The notes: generated by a model not told the origin, from the sequence alone. Counted from the stretch's first letter, positions 1 to 8,069 are shown. The stretch: 17,876 nt of DNA from Spirochaetota bacterium (GCA_022704645.1 JAKJGA010000020.1:1-17876), one strand, 5' to 3'. Made by a program: numbers and translations.

Positions 1-3000
1 ATATATGATTCTTTTGTAAACGGCTGAAGTATTTCGGATCTTATTCCGCGTGCATTCAACAGTAAACTTAAAATATTTGAATAGGGATAAATGTGAGGAA
101 GAAAGAATGTTGTTTCAGAATCTAAACCGTCAATCGCAGTGTGAATGCCGGTATTTTTGCTGATCATCTTTCTGTTAATTGATTTTTGAAATGAGGTTTG
201 TTCTGTTACGGAATTATTAAGACTGTTTACGAATGCTTCAACCCTTGTAATTACACCCACTCGGGAAGAATGTTCGTCCACCTCAACATTCAGATATGGT
301 TTACCTTCCATTATTTCTTCGAAATAATGAATAAGTGCTGAATCAGGTCCGCATCCATGATGAGTGAGAAGAATCGCATAAACGTTCGGATGTTCTTTAA
401 TGAAAAGTGCAGATTGCAGAATGTGTTTTCCGAAAGACCAGAACATGTTAGGATGATTTTCTGAAATATCCGTGTCGGGAATACTGTAAAACGGAATTAC
501 CGGGTACCCCATTTTAACAAGTCTGTCCGGAATGCCGAGGTTTAAAACAGGATCTGCGATACCGTAAATTTTTGATATTATGACAAAATATTTTTTATCC
601 GGGTCTAAATTGTTTATATCATTTGTTTTTCTGATACGCATAGATTTTTCAAAATTTAAAGCAGCTTCCATTCCTCGTATTATAGCTTTGCCTATGTTCT
701 CTTGTGAACAACCGAGAAGTTCCCCCGTTTTTGTAAGACATCTTATCATGAATTCTTTTCCGGATCCGAATCCCATTGTAGGTGAAATAAATTTTATTCC
801 ATATTCTGATAGATTTATGGTCTGTTTTATTATTTCAGGCGCGAGCTGCATATAGATGCAGGCAAAATTTTGTCTAATAGCCGGTTCCGGCTGTTTCACT
901 GTGAATATTTGCGGGAAGAAAATAAAGTCGGGTTTCTTTGATACGAGATCAGCAACATGGCCCGCTATAAGCTTCAGGGGTAAGCATGTATCATCCATAG
1001 AGTATTCTTGACCTAGAGAAATGATTCTTTCGTTTGTTGCATCTGAAAGAATAGTTTTAAATCCGAGTTCCGAAAAAAATGCGTTGAACAAGGGATACAT
1101 TCCGTAGGCGAAAAGAGCTCTCGGAATTCCGATGATTTTTTGGGTTTCCATTGGGGAGCAAAAGTTGTTCTGAAAAATAAAATCATTTATTTCTGCAGAG
1201 AATCTGTTCGCAGTTATATTCAATGAAGGGATTTTAATTGTTTCTTTCTTGAAATTTTCTGCGTTTATGTGAAATCCTTTAAACTGTGTTGTATATTTAT
1301 GTACATTGTCTTTAGCTAAAAGTGCGGCTCCGAGTGCTCCGGTAACGCTGAAAAAAGGCGGAATTATTATTTCTTTTCCGGTTAATGCCCGCAATGCGCT
1401 TATTATTCCCTGATTGTGAGCAACACCTCCCTGGAAAAATATTTTATTGCCTATCCTTTTTTGCCCGACTATTTTATCGAGATAGTTACGTGCTATTGAA
1501 TAACATAGACCTGATATTATATCGCGTGTTTTGACGCCTCTTGCGAGGGCGGAGGCAACACTTGATTCCATGAATACGGTGCAGCGTTCTCCCAATTCGA
1601 ATGGATTTTCTGATTTCAAAGCTTCTAATCCGAACGAATCGATGGAAATGCCGAATTTATTGGCTTGTTCTTCTATGAAAGCTCCGGTTCCTGCCGCGCA
1701 TATTTTGTTCATGTGAAAATCGACTATGGCGCCGTTTCTTAAAGATATATATTTTGAGTCTTGTCCTCCTATTTCAAATATTGTGTCGACTTCAGGATCG
1801 AAAAATACAGCCGCGCGTGTCTGCGAAGTGATTTCGTCTTTTATAATATCTGCACCTATAAGTTCTGCCGATAAATATCTTCCGGAACCTGTTGTTCCGG
1901 CTCCTGCAATTCTGATATTAATGCCAATGTTATCGGATATTTTTTGGAGGCCTTCAATTATTCTATCAACGGGTTTTCCTGTAGTTTTTAGATATTGATG
2001 TGTAATTACATTATTATTTTCGTCAATTAATACAAGATTGGTGCTTGTTGATCCTGAGTCAATTCCCAGATAACATTTTGAATTTGCAGCAGGCAGTAGC
2101 GAATTATTGCGGGAATTATCAGGTATGTTCCCTGCAAATTTATAAAGAGGTTTAAGTGAATCTTTTGGTAATGATTTGTTCTCATTATCAATCTGATAAC
2201 AAATTGAATAGAGATTGTCAAAATTAACCTTAAATGATTTTTGAAAAGCAATAGAAGCTGAACCGATTGCGTTGATTTCTCCGGGGTATTCAGGTATAAA
2301 TATGTCAACTTCCTGCAGTTTCAGAATATCTTTCAGAGCAAGGATGATTCCGCTATTGTAAGCAACCCCTCCGCAGAACATCAGAGGTTTCCCAACTGGC
2401 AGTTCTTTTATTACAGCTGATTTGTAGTTTCTTGCAAGTGCGTATGACAGTCCGAGGAGAATATTTTCTGAGGAAATCCCTTCCTGCTGATGGTGAATGA
2501 TGTCTGTTTTTGCGAAAACACTGCATCTGCCCGCGATTCTAGGAATGGAGTCAGCTTTAGAGACATATTCGGAAAACTTTTCAAGAGGAATTCCGATTCT
2601 TGAAGCCTGTTCTTCAATAAAGGCGCCGGTACCGGCTGCGCAGCTGGAGTTTAAAGATATTTCCATTTTATGGAGATTTTCCATGCAGATTCCGGTTATA
2701 AACTTAGAGCTTTCGCCTCCGATTTCAATTATAGAATTCGGCGATAGTTTTGATGCTTTAGCCCCTTCCAGCAAAGATGTAATGGAATTAGTTTTTGTCA
2801 GGCCGGATAATTTTCTGAATTCAACCGGGCAGTTTCCTGACATTGCTCCAAATTTAATTTTTTCAGTATCTATTTTGCTGTATATGCTGTCCAAAATTGC
2901 TGAAAGGACTTTTAAAGGTTTTCTTTCGTGCAGGCAATATCTATGAAAAACAATTTCTAAATTCTGATTGAGAATTACAGTTTTAACTGCTGAATATCCT

Positions 3001-3023
3001 ATGTCAATTCCTATGCTGTACAT
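1..3023 (-). CDS. Tandem 2-hydroxyacyl-CoA dehydratase activase-type ATPase with DUF2229 (partial, 3' end off the window)
   Basis: The frame is open from an ATG at 3023 to the left edge, giving 1007 codons with no stop; the C-terminus is missing. Two ASKHA ATPase domains of the BcrAD/BadFG/HgdC family lie in tandem, at about residues 1-300 and 315-575. They are followed from about residue 630 (IIGIPRALFAYG) by a DUF2229-type region, then a HHGCGPDS segment with Cys891. Each ATPase domain has the activase pair CAAGTGAF and RC(S/T)VF: Cys128/Cys167 and Cys442/Cys481, 39 residues apart in both. Family knowledge: activases are homodimers that bind one [4Fe-4S] cluster between subunits and drive ATP-dependent electron transfer to a dehydratase. 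I infer the two domains here form an intramolecular version of that dimer. GGAG lies 6 nt before the ATG. The start overlaps the upstream fur-like gene by 20 nt, suggesting coupled translation. No dehydratase subunits are visible, so the true substrate is unknown. Confidence 0.9.
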   Translation of the reverse strand, partial: MYSIGIDIGYSAVKTVILNQNLEIVFHRYCLHERKPLKVLSAILDSIYSKIDTEKIKFGAMSGNCPVEFRKLSGLTKTNSITSLLEGAKASKLSPNSIIEIGGESSKFITGICMENLHKMEISLNSSCAAGTGAFIEEQASRIGIPLEKFSEYVSKADSIPRIAGRCSVFAKTDIIHHQQEGISSENILLGLSYALARNYKSAVIKELPVGKPLMFCGGVAYNSGIILALKDILKLQEVDIFIPEYPGEINAIGSASIAFQKSFKVNFDNLYSICYQIDNENKSLPKDSLKPLYKFAGNIPDNSRNNSLLPAANSKCYLGIDSGSTSTNLVLIDENNNVITHQYLKTTGKPVDRIIEGLQKISDNIGINIRIAGAGTTGSGRYLSAELIGADIIKDEITSQTRAAVFFDPEVDTIFEIGGQDSKYISLRNGAIVDFHMNKICAAGTGAFIEEQANKFGISIDSFGLEALKSENPFELGERCTVFMESSVASALARGVKTRDIISGLCYSIARNYLDKIVGQKRIGNKIFFQGGVAHNQGIISALRALTGKEIIIPPFFSVTGALGAALLAKDNVHKYTTQFKGFHINAENFKKETIKIPSLNITANRFSAEINDFIFQNNFCSPMETQKIIGIPRALFAYGMYPLFNAFFSELGFKTILSDATNERIISLGQEYSMDDTCLPLKLIAGHVADLVSKKPDFIFFPQIFTVKQPEPAIRQNFACIYMQLAPEIIKQTINLSEYGIKFISPTMGFGSGKEFMIRCLTKTGELLGCSQENIGKAIIRGMEAALNFEKSMRIRKTNDINNLDPDKKYFVIISKIYGIADPVLNLGIPDRLVKMGYPVIPFYSIPDTDISENHPNMFWSFGKHILQSALFIKEHPNVYAILLTHHGCGPDSALIHYFEEIMEGKPYLNVEVDEHSSRVGVITRVEAFVNSLNNSVTEQTSFQKSINRKMISKNTGIHTAIDGLDSETTFFLPHIYPYSNILSLLLNARGIRSEILQPFTKESY

Positions 3024-3477
3024 TTTTATCTCCGTTTGTATTTGATGATTTTCTGCACTCATGGCAAATTCCGTAAAAGCTTATACTTTGATCAGGTATT
3101 TCAAATCCGGGATTATTTTTTTTAATAGTCTCTATCAGATAATTGTCAGCTATATCAATTATTTTGCCGCATGCTTTGCAGATAAGGTGATGGTGAGTTT
3201 TTTTTGTTAAGGAAATTGAATAACGCGTTATCCCGTCATTACCAGACATTGAACTAATGAATCCTTTTCTGTTCATAAGATTCAAAAATCTGTAAATTGT
3301 CGCTATGCCTATTTTATTCCCATCTTTTCTCGTTTCGTCGAGAATTTCTTCCACGCTTGAATGTCCGGGCATTTTTCTGATAATATCGAAAATTGTTTTT
3401 CTTTTTAAAGTCAGCCTGAAAGAATGTTCTTTATTATTTGTTTTAATCAATTCTTCGAGGCAAATATTTTTATTCAT
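3004..3477 (-). CDS. Fur/PerR-family metal-responsive repressor (atypical sensor site)
   Basis: This 157-residue protein has the Fur-family fold: a winged helix with the recognition region IGIATIYRFLNLM at about residues 56-68, then a metal-binding dimerisation domain. Cys100/Cys103 (ICKAC) and Cys138/Cys141 (ICHEC) form the usual structural zinc site. Aligned by eye with PerR and Fur, the regulatory-site ligands would be His39, His95, His97 and Asp108. The position held by Asp85 in PerR or Glu81 in E. coli Fur is Ser87 (TRYSIS). Asp108 in CGKIIDI resembles PerR more than Fur. I therefore call it Fur-family without assigning iron, peroxide, zinc or manganese sensing. AAAGGA lies 8 nt before the ATG. 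The gene sits downstream of two ABC transporter genes and overlaps the activase gene by 20 nt. Two inverted repeats lie in its leader region, a natural place for autoregulation. Confidence 0.88.
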   Translation of the reverse strand: MNKNICLEELIKTNNKEHSFRLTLKRKTIFDIIRKMPGHSSVEEILDETRKDGNKIGIATIYRFLNLMNRKGFISSMSGNDGITRYSISLTKKTHHHLICKACGKIIDIADNYLIETIKKNNPGFEIPDQSISFYGICHECRKSSNTNGDKNVQHRN

Positions 3478-3508
3478 AATTATTTTCCTTTAATGAATCT
3501 GTCACAAT

Positions 3509-3526
3509 TACGGAAAAAGTTCCGTA
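3509..3526. promoter_or_regulatory. Inverted repeat TACGGAA-AAAG-TTCCGTA before the fur-like gene
   Basis: Perfect 7-bp arms (3509-3515 and 3520-3526) are separated by 4 nt, 32 nt upstream of the fur-like start codon. The right arm shares its last three bases with the GTATC-N4-GATAC palindrome at 3524-3537. It could be an operator or an mRNA leader hairpin. There is no U-tract in the direction of the gene, so it does not look like a terminator. Confidence 0.45.
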
Positions 3527-3537
3527 TCGGCAGATAC
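3524..3537. promoter_or_regulatory. Palindrome GTATC-GGCA-GATAC, copy 2
   Basis: The 14-nt core is identical, spacer included and in the same orientation, to the one at 7278-7291 in front of the ABC transporter genes. It lies 47 nt upstream of the fur-like start. A 5-bp arm, 4-bp spacer layout is the geometry of FNR-type sites (TTGAT-N4-ATCAA), and a Crp/Fnr-family gene lies at 7389-8069. Binding by that protein or by the adjacent Fur-like repressor is inference. Confidence 0.5.
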
Positions 3538-3636
3538 TATTTATTAAATGACGGCAAGGATATGTTTTGATTGCATTTGAGTTAAAGATTATAGGCAGGT
3601 TGAAGCTGGTTTTAGCGGAGATTGAAGTATTTTCAG

Positions 3637-3675
3637 CCGCTCTGGAAAAATGGATAATGCATCTTTCCAGAGCGG
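3637..3675. other. Strong 12-bp hairpin after the second ABC gene
   Basis: CCGCTCTGGAAA (3637-3648) pairs perfectly with TTTCCAGAGCGG (3664-3675) around a 15-nt loop, starting 17 nt past the ABC stop codon at 3693. In the direction of the minus-strand operon no U-tract follows, so it is not a textbook intrinsic terminator. It may protect the 3' end of the transporter mRNA or set differential expression of the downstream fur-like and activase genes. Confidence 0.5.
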
Positions 3676-3692
3676 TTTGTGCGTATGGATTG

Positions 3693-5417
3693 CTAATTCC
3701 CGATAATCCATCCTGTTGCAGAATTTTGTTTGTCCCACATCGACTGATATAATTCTGAGTTGTTTAATAAAAATTCATGACTGCCTTCGGCTTCGATTTT
3801 CCCCCTGTTTAGAAGTACTATTTTATCAGCGTTTTTTATAGTTTTTAGCCGGTGAGCAATTACTATAATTGTTTTATTTTTTAACAGATTTGATATTGCG
3901 TGCTGAATAAAAAGTTCATTTTCAGGATCAAGAGACGCGGTTGCTTCATCAAGAATAACAATCGGAGCATTTTTCAGGATTGCCCGGGCAATTGATATGC
4001 GTTGTTGTTCACCTCCTGACAGATTGACTGCGTTTTCGCCTACCATTGTATTATAAGCATCCGGAAGTTTCATTATGAAATCATGAGCGTTGGATTTTTT
4101 TGCCGCATCAATGACTTCATTTTCGGATGCGCCGGGATGTCCTATTTTAATGTTGTTGAAAATAGTATAATTAAACAGGAATACTTTTTGGAAAACCGAA
4201 CTTGTCTGCCTCAAAATATGCTCGGGATCAATTTTTCTTATATCACGGCCGTCCATGAGGATTGTTCCTGATTGAGGATCGTAAAACCGGCAAATAAGGT
4301 TGGCAAGTGTAGTTTTGCCTGAACCGCTTGGCCCGACGAAAGCAGTCATTGTGTTTTCTTTTATATCCAGATTGATTTTATTTAATACATTAGTGCCGTT
4401 GTATGCAAACGAAACATTTTTAAACCGGATATCCCGATTTGAAAAAACAGGAAGATCTGTTCCTTCAGTTTCTTTTAATTCAAGAATTTCATTAACGCTT
4501 TTTCCTGCAATGCCGAGATATTTTACTTTGATGTAATTAACCGAAAGCGATTTCAGAATATCGAAAAATCTAGAGCTGATAATTATAAAAATGATAAAGA
4601 TCTTAGGCGAGATGCTTCCGCCTATAAGAAGATATGAACCCATCAGAACTACAGATACAATGCCTATATCTATGAAAATTCCTGCCAAAACCATGACCGG
4701 ACTCAGAGTGCCTTCTGTCTTCAGACTGTTCTTTCTGAAGTCATCCATGGTTTCTATGAGATCGTTAAGTTTTTTTTGCGAATTGCTGAAAGATTTTATG
4801 TATTTTATCCCGTTAAGAAACTCAAGAAGACTGTCTGCAAGACGGAATGATGATTTATATAATTCTCTGCCGCGGTTAATCATAATATTTTTCGCCCAGG
4901 TCATTATATATAAAGCTATAGGCATAGTGATAATTGTTGCGAATGCCATTCTGGGTTCGATAAAAAACAGACTTCCAGCTACAAGAATACTCATTGCAAA
5001 TGCTGAAATGATTTCGGGGAAAAGCATTGTAAGAATCATTTCCATTTTGTTTATGTTGTCGAGAACCTTCATCGAAAGCTCACCGACATCATGAGAATCA
5101 AAAAAGCCCATTGACAGTTTACGAATATGTTCACCGATTCTCAGACGGAGATCTTTTATTAAAAGAGTACCATTTCTTCTAGAGACAGTAACATTTAAAT
5201 ATGAGAACGAACCTCTAAAAATTGTCCCTATGCCAAGTATTATCGAATACAGTGTCAATTTATTGTAAGTAAATGTACCGTCGATCATACTGCATAGAAG
5301 AAAATACAGAATGATGAGAGGTGTAAAACCGAAAACAGCCTCGATTGTTGAAATAAGGGCAGTTTGAATAATCCGGAGTTTATTATTTTTTGTTATTAAA
5401 GCGATTGTTTTTATCAT
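3693..5417 (-). CDS. ABC transporter, fused permease/ATPase half (second of pair)
   Basis: This 574-residue half-transporter has a type IV exporter-fold membrane domain (about 1-310, six hydrophobic segments) followed by a nucleotide-binding domain. Visible ATPase motifs are Walker A GPSGSGKT at 362-369, Q-loop SVFQKVFLF, signature LSGGEQQR at about 466-473, Walker B with D-loop IVILDEATASLD, and H-loop IVIAHR. All catalytic residues appear intact. It follows the other half-transporter by 19 nt, so the two probably form a heterodimer in the inner membrane. The C-terminal ending YQSMWDKQNSATGW resembles that of its partner and, from memory, that of siderophore-type IrtAB/YbtPQ half-transporters, which use this fold for import. 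Iron-related context (two Fur proteins, Fur boxes) supports a metallophore role, but drug or lipid export cannot be excluded. AAAGGA lies about 9 nt before the ATG. Confidence 0.88.
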   Translation of the reverse strand: MIKTIALITKNNKLRIIQTALISTIEAVFGFTPLIILYFLLCSMIDGTFTYNKLTLYSIILGIGTIFRGSFSYLNVTVSRRNGTLLIKDLRLRIGEHIRKLSMGFFDSHDVGELSMKVLDNINKMEMILTMLFPEIISAFAMSILVAGSLFFIEPRMAFATIITMPIALYIMTWAKNIMINRGRELYKSSFRLADSLLEFLNGIKYIKSFSNSQKKLNDLIETMDDFRKNSLKTEGTLSPVMVLAGIFIDIGIVSVVLMGSYLLIGGSISPKIFIIFIIISSRFFDILKSLSVNYIKVKYLGIAGKSVNEILELKETEGTDLPVFSNRDIRFKNVSFAYNGTNVLNKINLDIKENTMTAFVGPSGSGKTTLANLICRFYDPQSGTILMDGRDIRKIDPEHILRQTSSVFQKVFLFNYTIFNNIKIGHPGASENEVIDAAKKSNAHDFIMKLPDAYNTMVGENAVNLSGGEQQRISIARAILKNAPIVILDEATASLDPENELFIQHAISNLLKNKTIIVIAHRLKTIKNADKIVLLNRGKIEAEGSHEFLLNNSELYQSMWDKQNSATGWIIGN

Positions 5418-5436
5418 ATTAAAAATTCCTTTATTC

Positions 5437-7188
5437 TCAATTTCTTTTTATTCCCCATTCTGCCGCGTCAATGTGCATATCCCACATATTTCTGTATGTT
5501 TTATTCGCGGTATAGAGTTCAGAATGAGTACCTTTGCCTGTAATTTCACCATCATCAAAAACTAAAATCTGCTGCGAGTTTTTGATGGTTGATAGACGAT
5601 GGGCGATAATTAGAACTGTCTTATCTTTGAGCAAAACTGAAAGTGCCGTCTGGATTTTTTCTTCGTTTTCGGTGTCGGCGTATGAAGTTGCCTCATCAAG
5701 AATTATTACAGGAGAATTTTTGGCGATTGCGCGGGCAATCGCAATACGCTGTTTTTCTCCACCGCTCAGAAATGTAGATCCGGCTCCGATACGTGTGTCA
5801 TAGTCTTCAGGCAGGTTCATGATGAAATCGTGGCATTGAGCTTTTTTTGCAATTTCAATTGTTTTTTCGCGGGAAATTGCCGGATCTCCCATGCGAATGT
5901 TTTCTAATACAGTATCATTAAATAAAAAGATGTCCTGAAAAACAAAGCTTACCTGTCTCATAAGAACATCATTCCGGATGTTTTTGATATTAACTCCGCC
6001 GATTTTGATTTCACCGTGTTTAATATCCCAGAAACGCGGTATCAGTCTCCCGATAGTTGTTTTTCCGGCTCCGGAGTTTCCTGTTAATGCGGTTATGCTT
6101 CCTTGGAGGCTTTTAAAGCTGATATTTTTAAGAATGGTTTTTTCACCGTATCCGAATGATACATTTTCAAACTCGATGTCATAATTATTTAAATGTGTGA
6201 TTTTTCCCCCGTCCGGCATTTCATTTGTGTTCAGAATATCGTTAAGAGCCTTAGCTCCCTGGCTTATCTGCGTGATGTTTGATCCGAAGCCCACAAGAAG
6301 CTTCATGTATCGAGTCAGGCTTAGTCCGAGAAACATAAAAAGAAGGAATTCTGAAAGGCTGAGACTTTCTTTTAGAAAAAGCCAGCCGCCGACAGGGAGG
6401 ACTAGTACAATTGAAAGATCCATCAGCAGTGCGTATATCGCGAAAAATCCGCCGGCTTTTCTGTTCATTTCTATCCAGTGTCCGCTGTAAGCTTCAGCTT
6501 CTTCCTTGTATTTTTTAAAAGAAAAAACCGACTGGTTAAAAGCTTTAATGACAGGCATGCCTTTAATGAATTCGATAATTGTCGTGTTCATCTTGGCTTT
6601 AAGCTTAAAGAATTTATGGAAAACATCTCTTTCGACATGCATGCGGATTCTTTGGAGAAGAAATCCTGCAAAAACAGGTACAATGCAAAGCAAAGCCAGC
6701 GGAAGATGTATAGTCGCGAGCCATCCGAATATTAATAGAGGTATGAAAAAAACAGAAAAAAGATCTACAAGATTGTGGGCAATAAATTCCTCAATTGCTT
6801 CTATGTCTCCCATCATAACTTTTTTCAGGAAGCCGGAACTGGTGTTTTCGAAATAGCCAAGAGGGATTTTGGTCAATTTTTTTGCCAGTTTAACCCGCAG
6901 TTCAAATAAAATCTTATATGCGGCTTTATGAGACTGAATCATTGCCGTGCCCGATAAGATCAGCTGCAATATAACAGCTGTTCCTGCGTAAACTCCGAAT
7001 AAAAACAAATCGTCGATATCAAAGGATTTGTTGATAATACTTCTGATGATTAAATATGCTGTGTAGTAGGGGATAATTGAGCATAATGAACCGGCAAAAA
7101 TCAGAATGCCCGATATAATCAGTCTTATTTTTGCCGGTTCGGCCGCCTGTAGTAAAAGCAATATAGCGTGGTGTTTTTGTTTTCTCAT
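5437..7188 (-). CDS. ABC transporter, fused permease/ATPase half (first of pair)
   Basis: This 583-residue half-transporter has an N-terminal six-helix membrane domain (about 15-320) and a C-terminal ATPase. Motifs are Walker A GNSGAGKT at 370-377, Q-loop FVFQDIFLF, signature LSGGEKQR at about 474-481, Walker B VIILDEAT, and H-loop LIIAHR. The D-loop reads SYAD followed by TENE rather than the common SALD; as I recall, this resembles the FADPENE form in YbtPQ/IrtAB-type siderophore transporters. It is the first gene of the minus-strand block, and its heterodimer partner follows by 19 nt. The purine-rich AGGAGG sits 14 nt before the ATG, an unusually long spacing, with no in-frame start nearer to it. 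The promoter region is shared divergently with a Crp-type regulator gene and holds the GTATC-N4-GATAC palindrome and a Fur box. The substrate is inferred to be iron-related and is not proven. Confidence 0.88.
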   Translation of the reverse strand: MRKQKHHAILLLLQAAEPAKIRLIISGILIFAGSLCSIIPYYTAYLIIRSIINKSFDIDDLFLFGVYAGTAVILQLILSGTAMIQSHKAAYKILFELRVKLAKKLTKIPLGYFENTSSGFLKKVMMGDIEAIEEFIAHNLVDLFSVFFIPLLIFGWLATIHLPLALLCIVPVFAGFLLQRIRMHVERDVFHKFFKLKAKMNTTIIEFIKGMPVIKAFNQSVFSFKKYKEEAEAYSGHWIEMNRKAGGFFAIYALLMDLSIVLVLPVGGWLFLKESLSLSEFLLFMFLGLSLTRYMKLLVGFGSNITQISQGAKALNDILNTNEMPDGGKITHLNNYDIEFENVSFGYGEKTILKNISFKSLQGSITALTGNSGAGKTTIGRLIPRFWDIKHGEIKIGGVNIKNIRNDVLMRQVSFVFQDIFLFNDTVLENIRMGDPAISREKTIEIAKKAQCHDFIMNLPEDYDTRIGAGSTFLSGGEKQRIAIARAIAKNSPVIILDEATSYADTENEEKIQTALSVLLKDKTVLIIAHRLSTIKNSQQILVFDDGEITGKGTHSELYTANKTYRNMWDMHIDAAEWGIKRN

Positions 7189-7268
7189 TGATGAATCTAA
7201 AACCTCCTATTGAATAATTGGCAGATCAATTTGTGAATATCCGCTGGATGAAGGTATATTTTATATAT

Positions 7269-7299
7269 TAAATAGCTGTATCGGCAGATACAGCCTCAA
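7269..7299 (-). promoter_or_regulatory. Candidate ABC-operon promoter with operator-like dyad between -35 and -10
   Basis: On the minus strand TTGAGG (7294-7299) and TATTTA (7269-7274) are 19 nt apart. The spacer is filled by an 8-bp perfect dyad, GCTGTATC-GGCA-GATACAGC (7275-7294). The central 14 nt recur at 3524-3537. A dyad here could block or remodel RNA polymerase. The promoter boxes are imperfect; the dyad is clear. Confidence 0.5.
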
Positions 7300-7305
7300 T
7301 TAATG

Positions 7306-7334
7306 TTGACGTATTGTTTACATTGTAAAATGAT
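7306..7334 (+). promoter_or_regulatory. Candidate promoter of the Crp-type regulator gene
   Basis: TTGACG (7306-7311) is a good -35 box. The hexamer 17 nt downstream, AATGAT (7329-7334), is a modest -10 and lies inside the Fur box. This arrangement would let Fur occlude RNA polymerase. Confidence 0.45.
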
Positions 7335-7350
7335 AACGAATATCAATATT
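7329..7350. promoter_or_regulatory. Fur box upstream of the Crp-type gene
   Basis: The core TGATAACGAATATCA (7331-7345) fits the 7-1-7 Fur consensus TGATAATNATTATCA with few changes. It is nearly the same as the sites at 8091-8112 and 14947-14964. It lies 38 nt before the Crp-type start, and about 140 nt before the divergent ABC start. Repression of the Crp-type gene is the more direct prediction. Confidence 0.75.
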
Positions 7351-7388
7351 GCGCATGCGTTTGCGACTAATACGGGCATAAGGATTTT

Positions 7389-8069
7389 ATGAAGAAAAAA
7401 TATTCTGATTTTAGCGTAAGTTGTTATCTTTTTTCCGGTAAAACGGCCGAAGAGATAGATTCCATTCTTGAAAAAACTGACTGTTTCGTGAAACGGTATG
7501 TATCCGGAGAATCGGTGTTTAACAGTGAGGATTCAACAGAATATTTCGGAATTATACTGAAAGGATCGCTTAATGTGAAAAAGAATCTTGAATCCGGAAG
7601 AGGTTATACAATATTTCACCGTAAGAGCGGAGATTTGTTCGGAGGAGGTGTCGCATTTTCCAGAAATCCGTCTTTCCCCTGTGATATATATTCCCAAGGT
7701 GAAACTGAGATTTTGTATATAAACAAAAAAAGCGTGTATGAGATATTATGTAAAGATTCCGTCATTGCTGAAAATCTTATAAGTTTATTTTCAAAAGAGG
7801 TTCTGGTTTTTGAGAGAAAACTTGAATTATTTTCAACATCATCGATAAGAAAAAAAATAGCTTTTTCGCTTCTTTATGACGACTACGCTGTGTTAGAAAA
7901 ATTTCGTCTTCCATACTCAAAAACAGAATGGGCAGAACTGCTTAATGTTTCACGTCCGTCTCTTTGCCGCGAAATAAAGAAGCTGCATGAATGCGGTATC
8001 ATCGAGATGGACGGAAAAAATATACGGATTATCGACAGGTCCGGTTTGGAAAAAATTATTTCGGAGTAG
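7389..8069 (+). CDS. Crp/Fnr-family transcriptional regulator
   Basis: This 226-residue protein has an N-terminal cyclic-nucleotide-binding-type beta-roll (about 20-125, with GIILKGSLNV and RKSGDLFGGG), a dimerisation helix (about 125-150), and a C-terminal Crp-type helix-turn-helix (about 170-215, with WAELLNVSRPSLCREIKKL as recognition region). The N-terminus lacks the cysteine cluster of FNR. The segment after GDLFG lacks the conserved arginine of the cAMP phosphate-binding cassette, so neither oxygen sensing by an FeS cluster nor cAMP binding can be claimed. The ligand is unknown. AAGGA lies 5 nt before the ATG. A Fur box overlaps its promoter, it is divergent from the ABC transporter genes, and feoA follows 137 nt later with its own Fur box and no terminator between. 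A role as a second-tier regulator of the iron genes is inferred; GTATC-N4-GATAC is a candidate target. Confidence 0.87.
   Translation: MKKKYSDFSVSCYLFSGKTAEEIDSILEKTDCFVKRYVSGESVFNSEDSTEYFGIILKGSLNVKKNLESGRGYTIFHRKSGDLFGGGVAFSRNPSFPCDIYSQGETEILYINKKSVYEILCKDSVIAENLISLFSKEVLVFERKLELFSTSSIRKKIAFSLLYDDYAVLEKFRLPYSKTEWAELLNVSRPSLCREIKKLHECGIIEMDGKNIRIIDRSGLEKIISE

Noticed and set aside
2497..2946. Plus-strand open frame of 149 codons
   Set aside because: It lies wholly antisense to the activase gene, whose conserved motifs are clear; it is a shadow frame with no ribosome-binding site or family resemblance.
3567..3752. Small plus-strand open frame in the gap after the ABC genes
   Set aside because: It spans the 12-bp hairpin and the end of the ABC gene, shows no ribosome-binding site and resembles no family.
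4591..5094. Plus-strand open frame of 167 codons
   Set aside because: It is antisense to the ABC transporter membrane domain; hydrophobic content mirrors the real gene.
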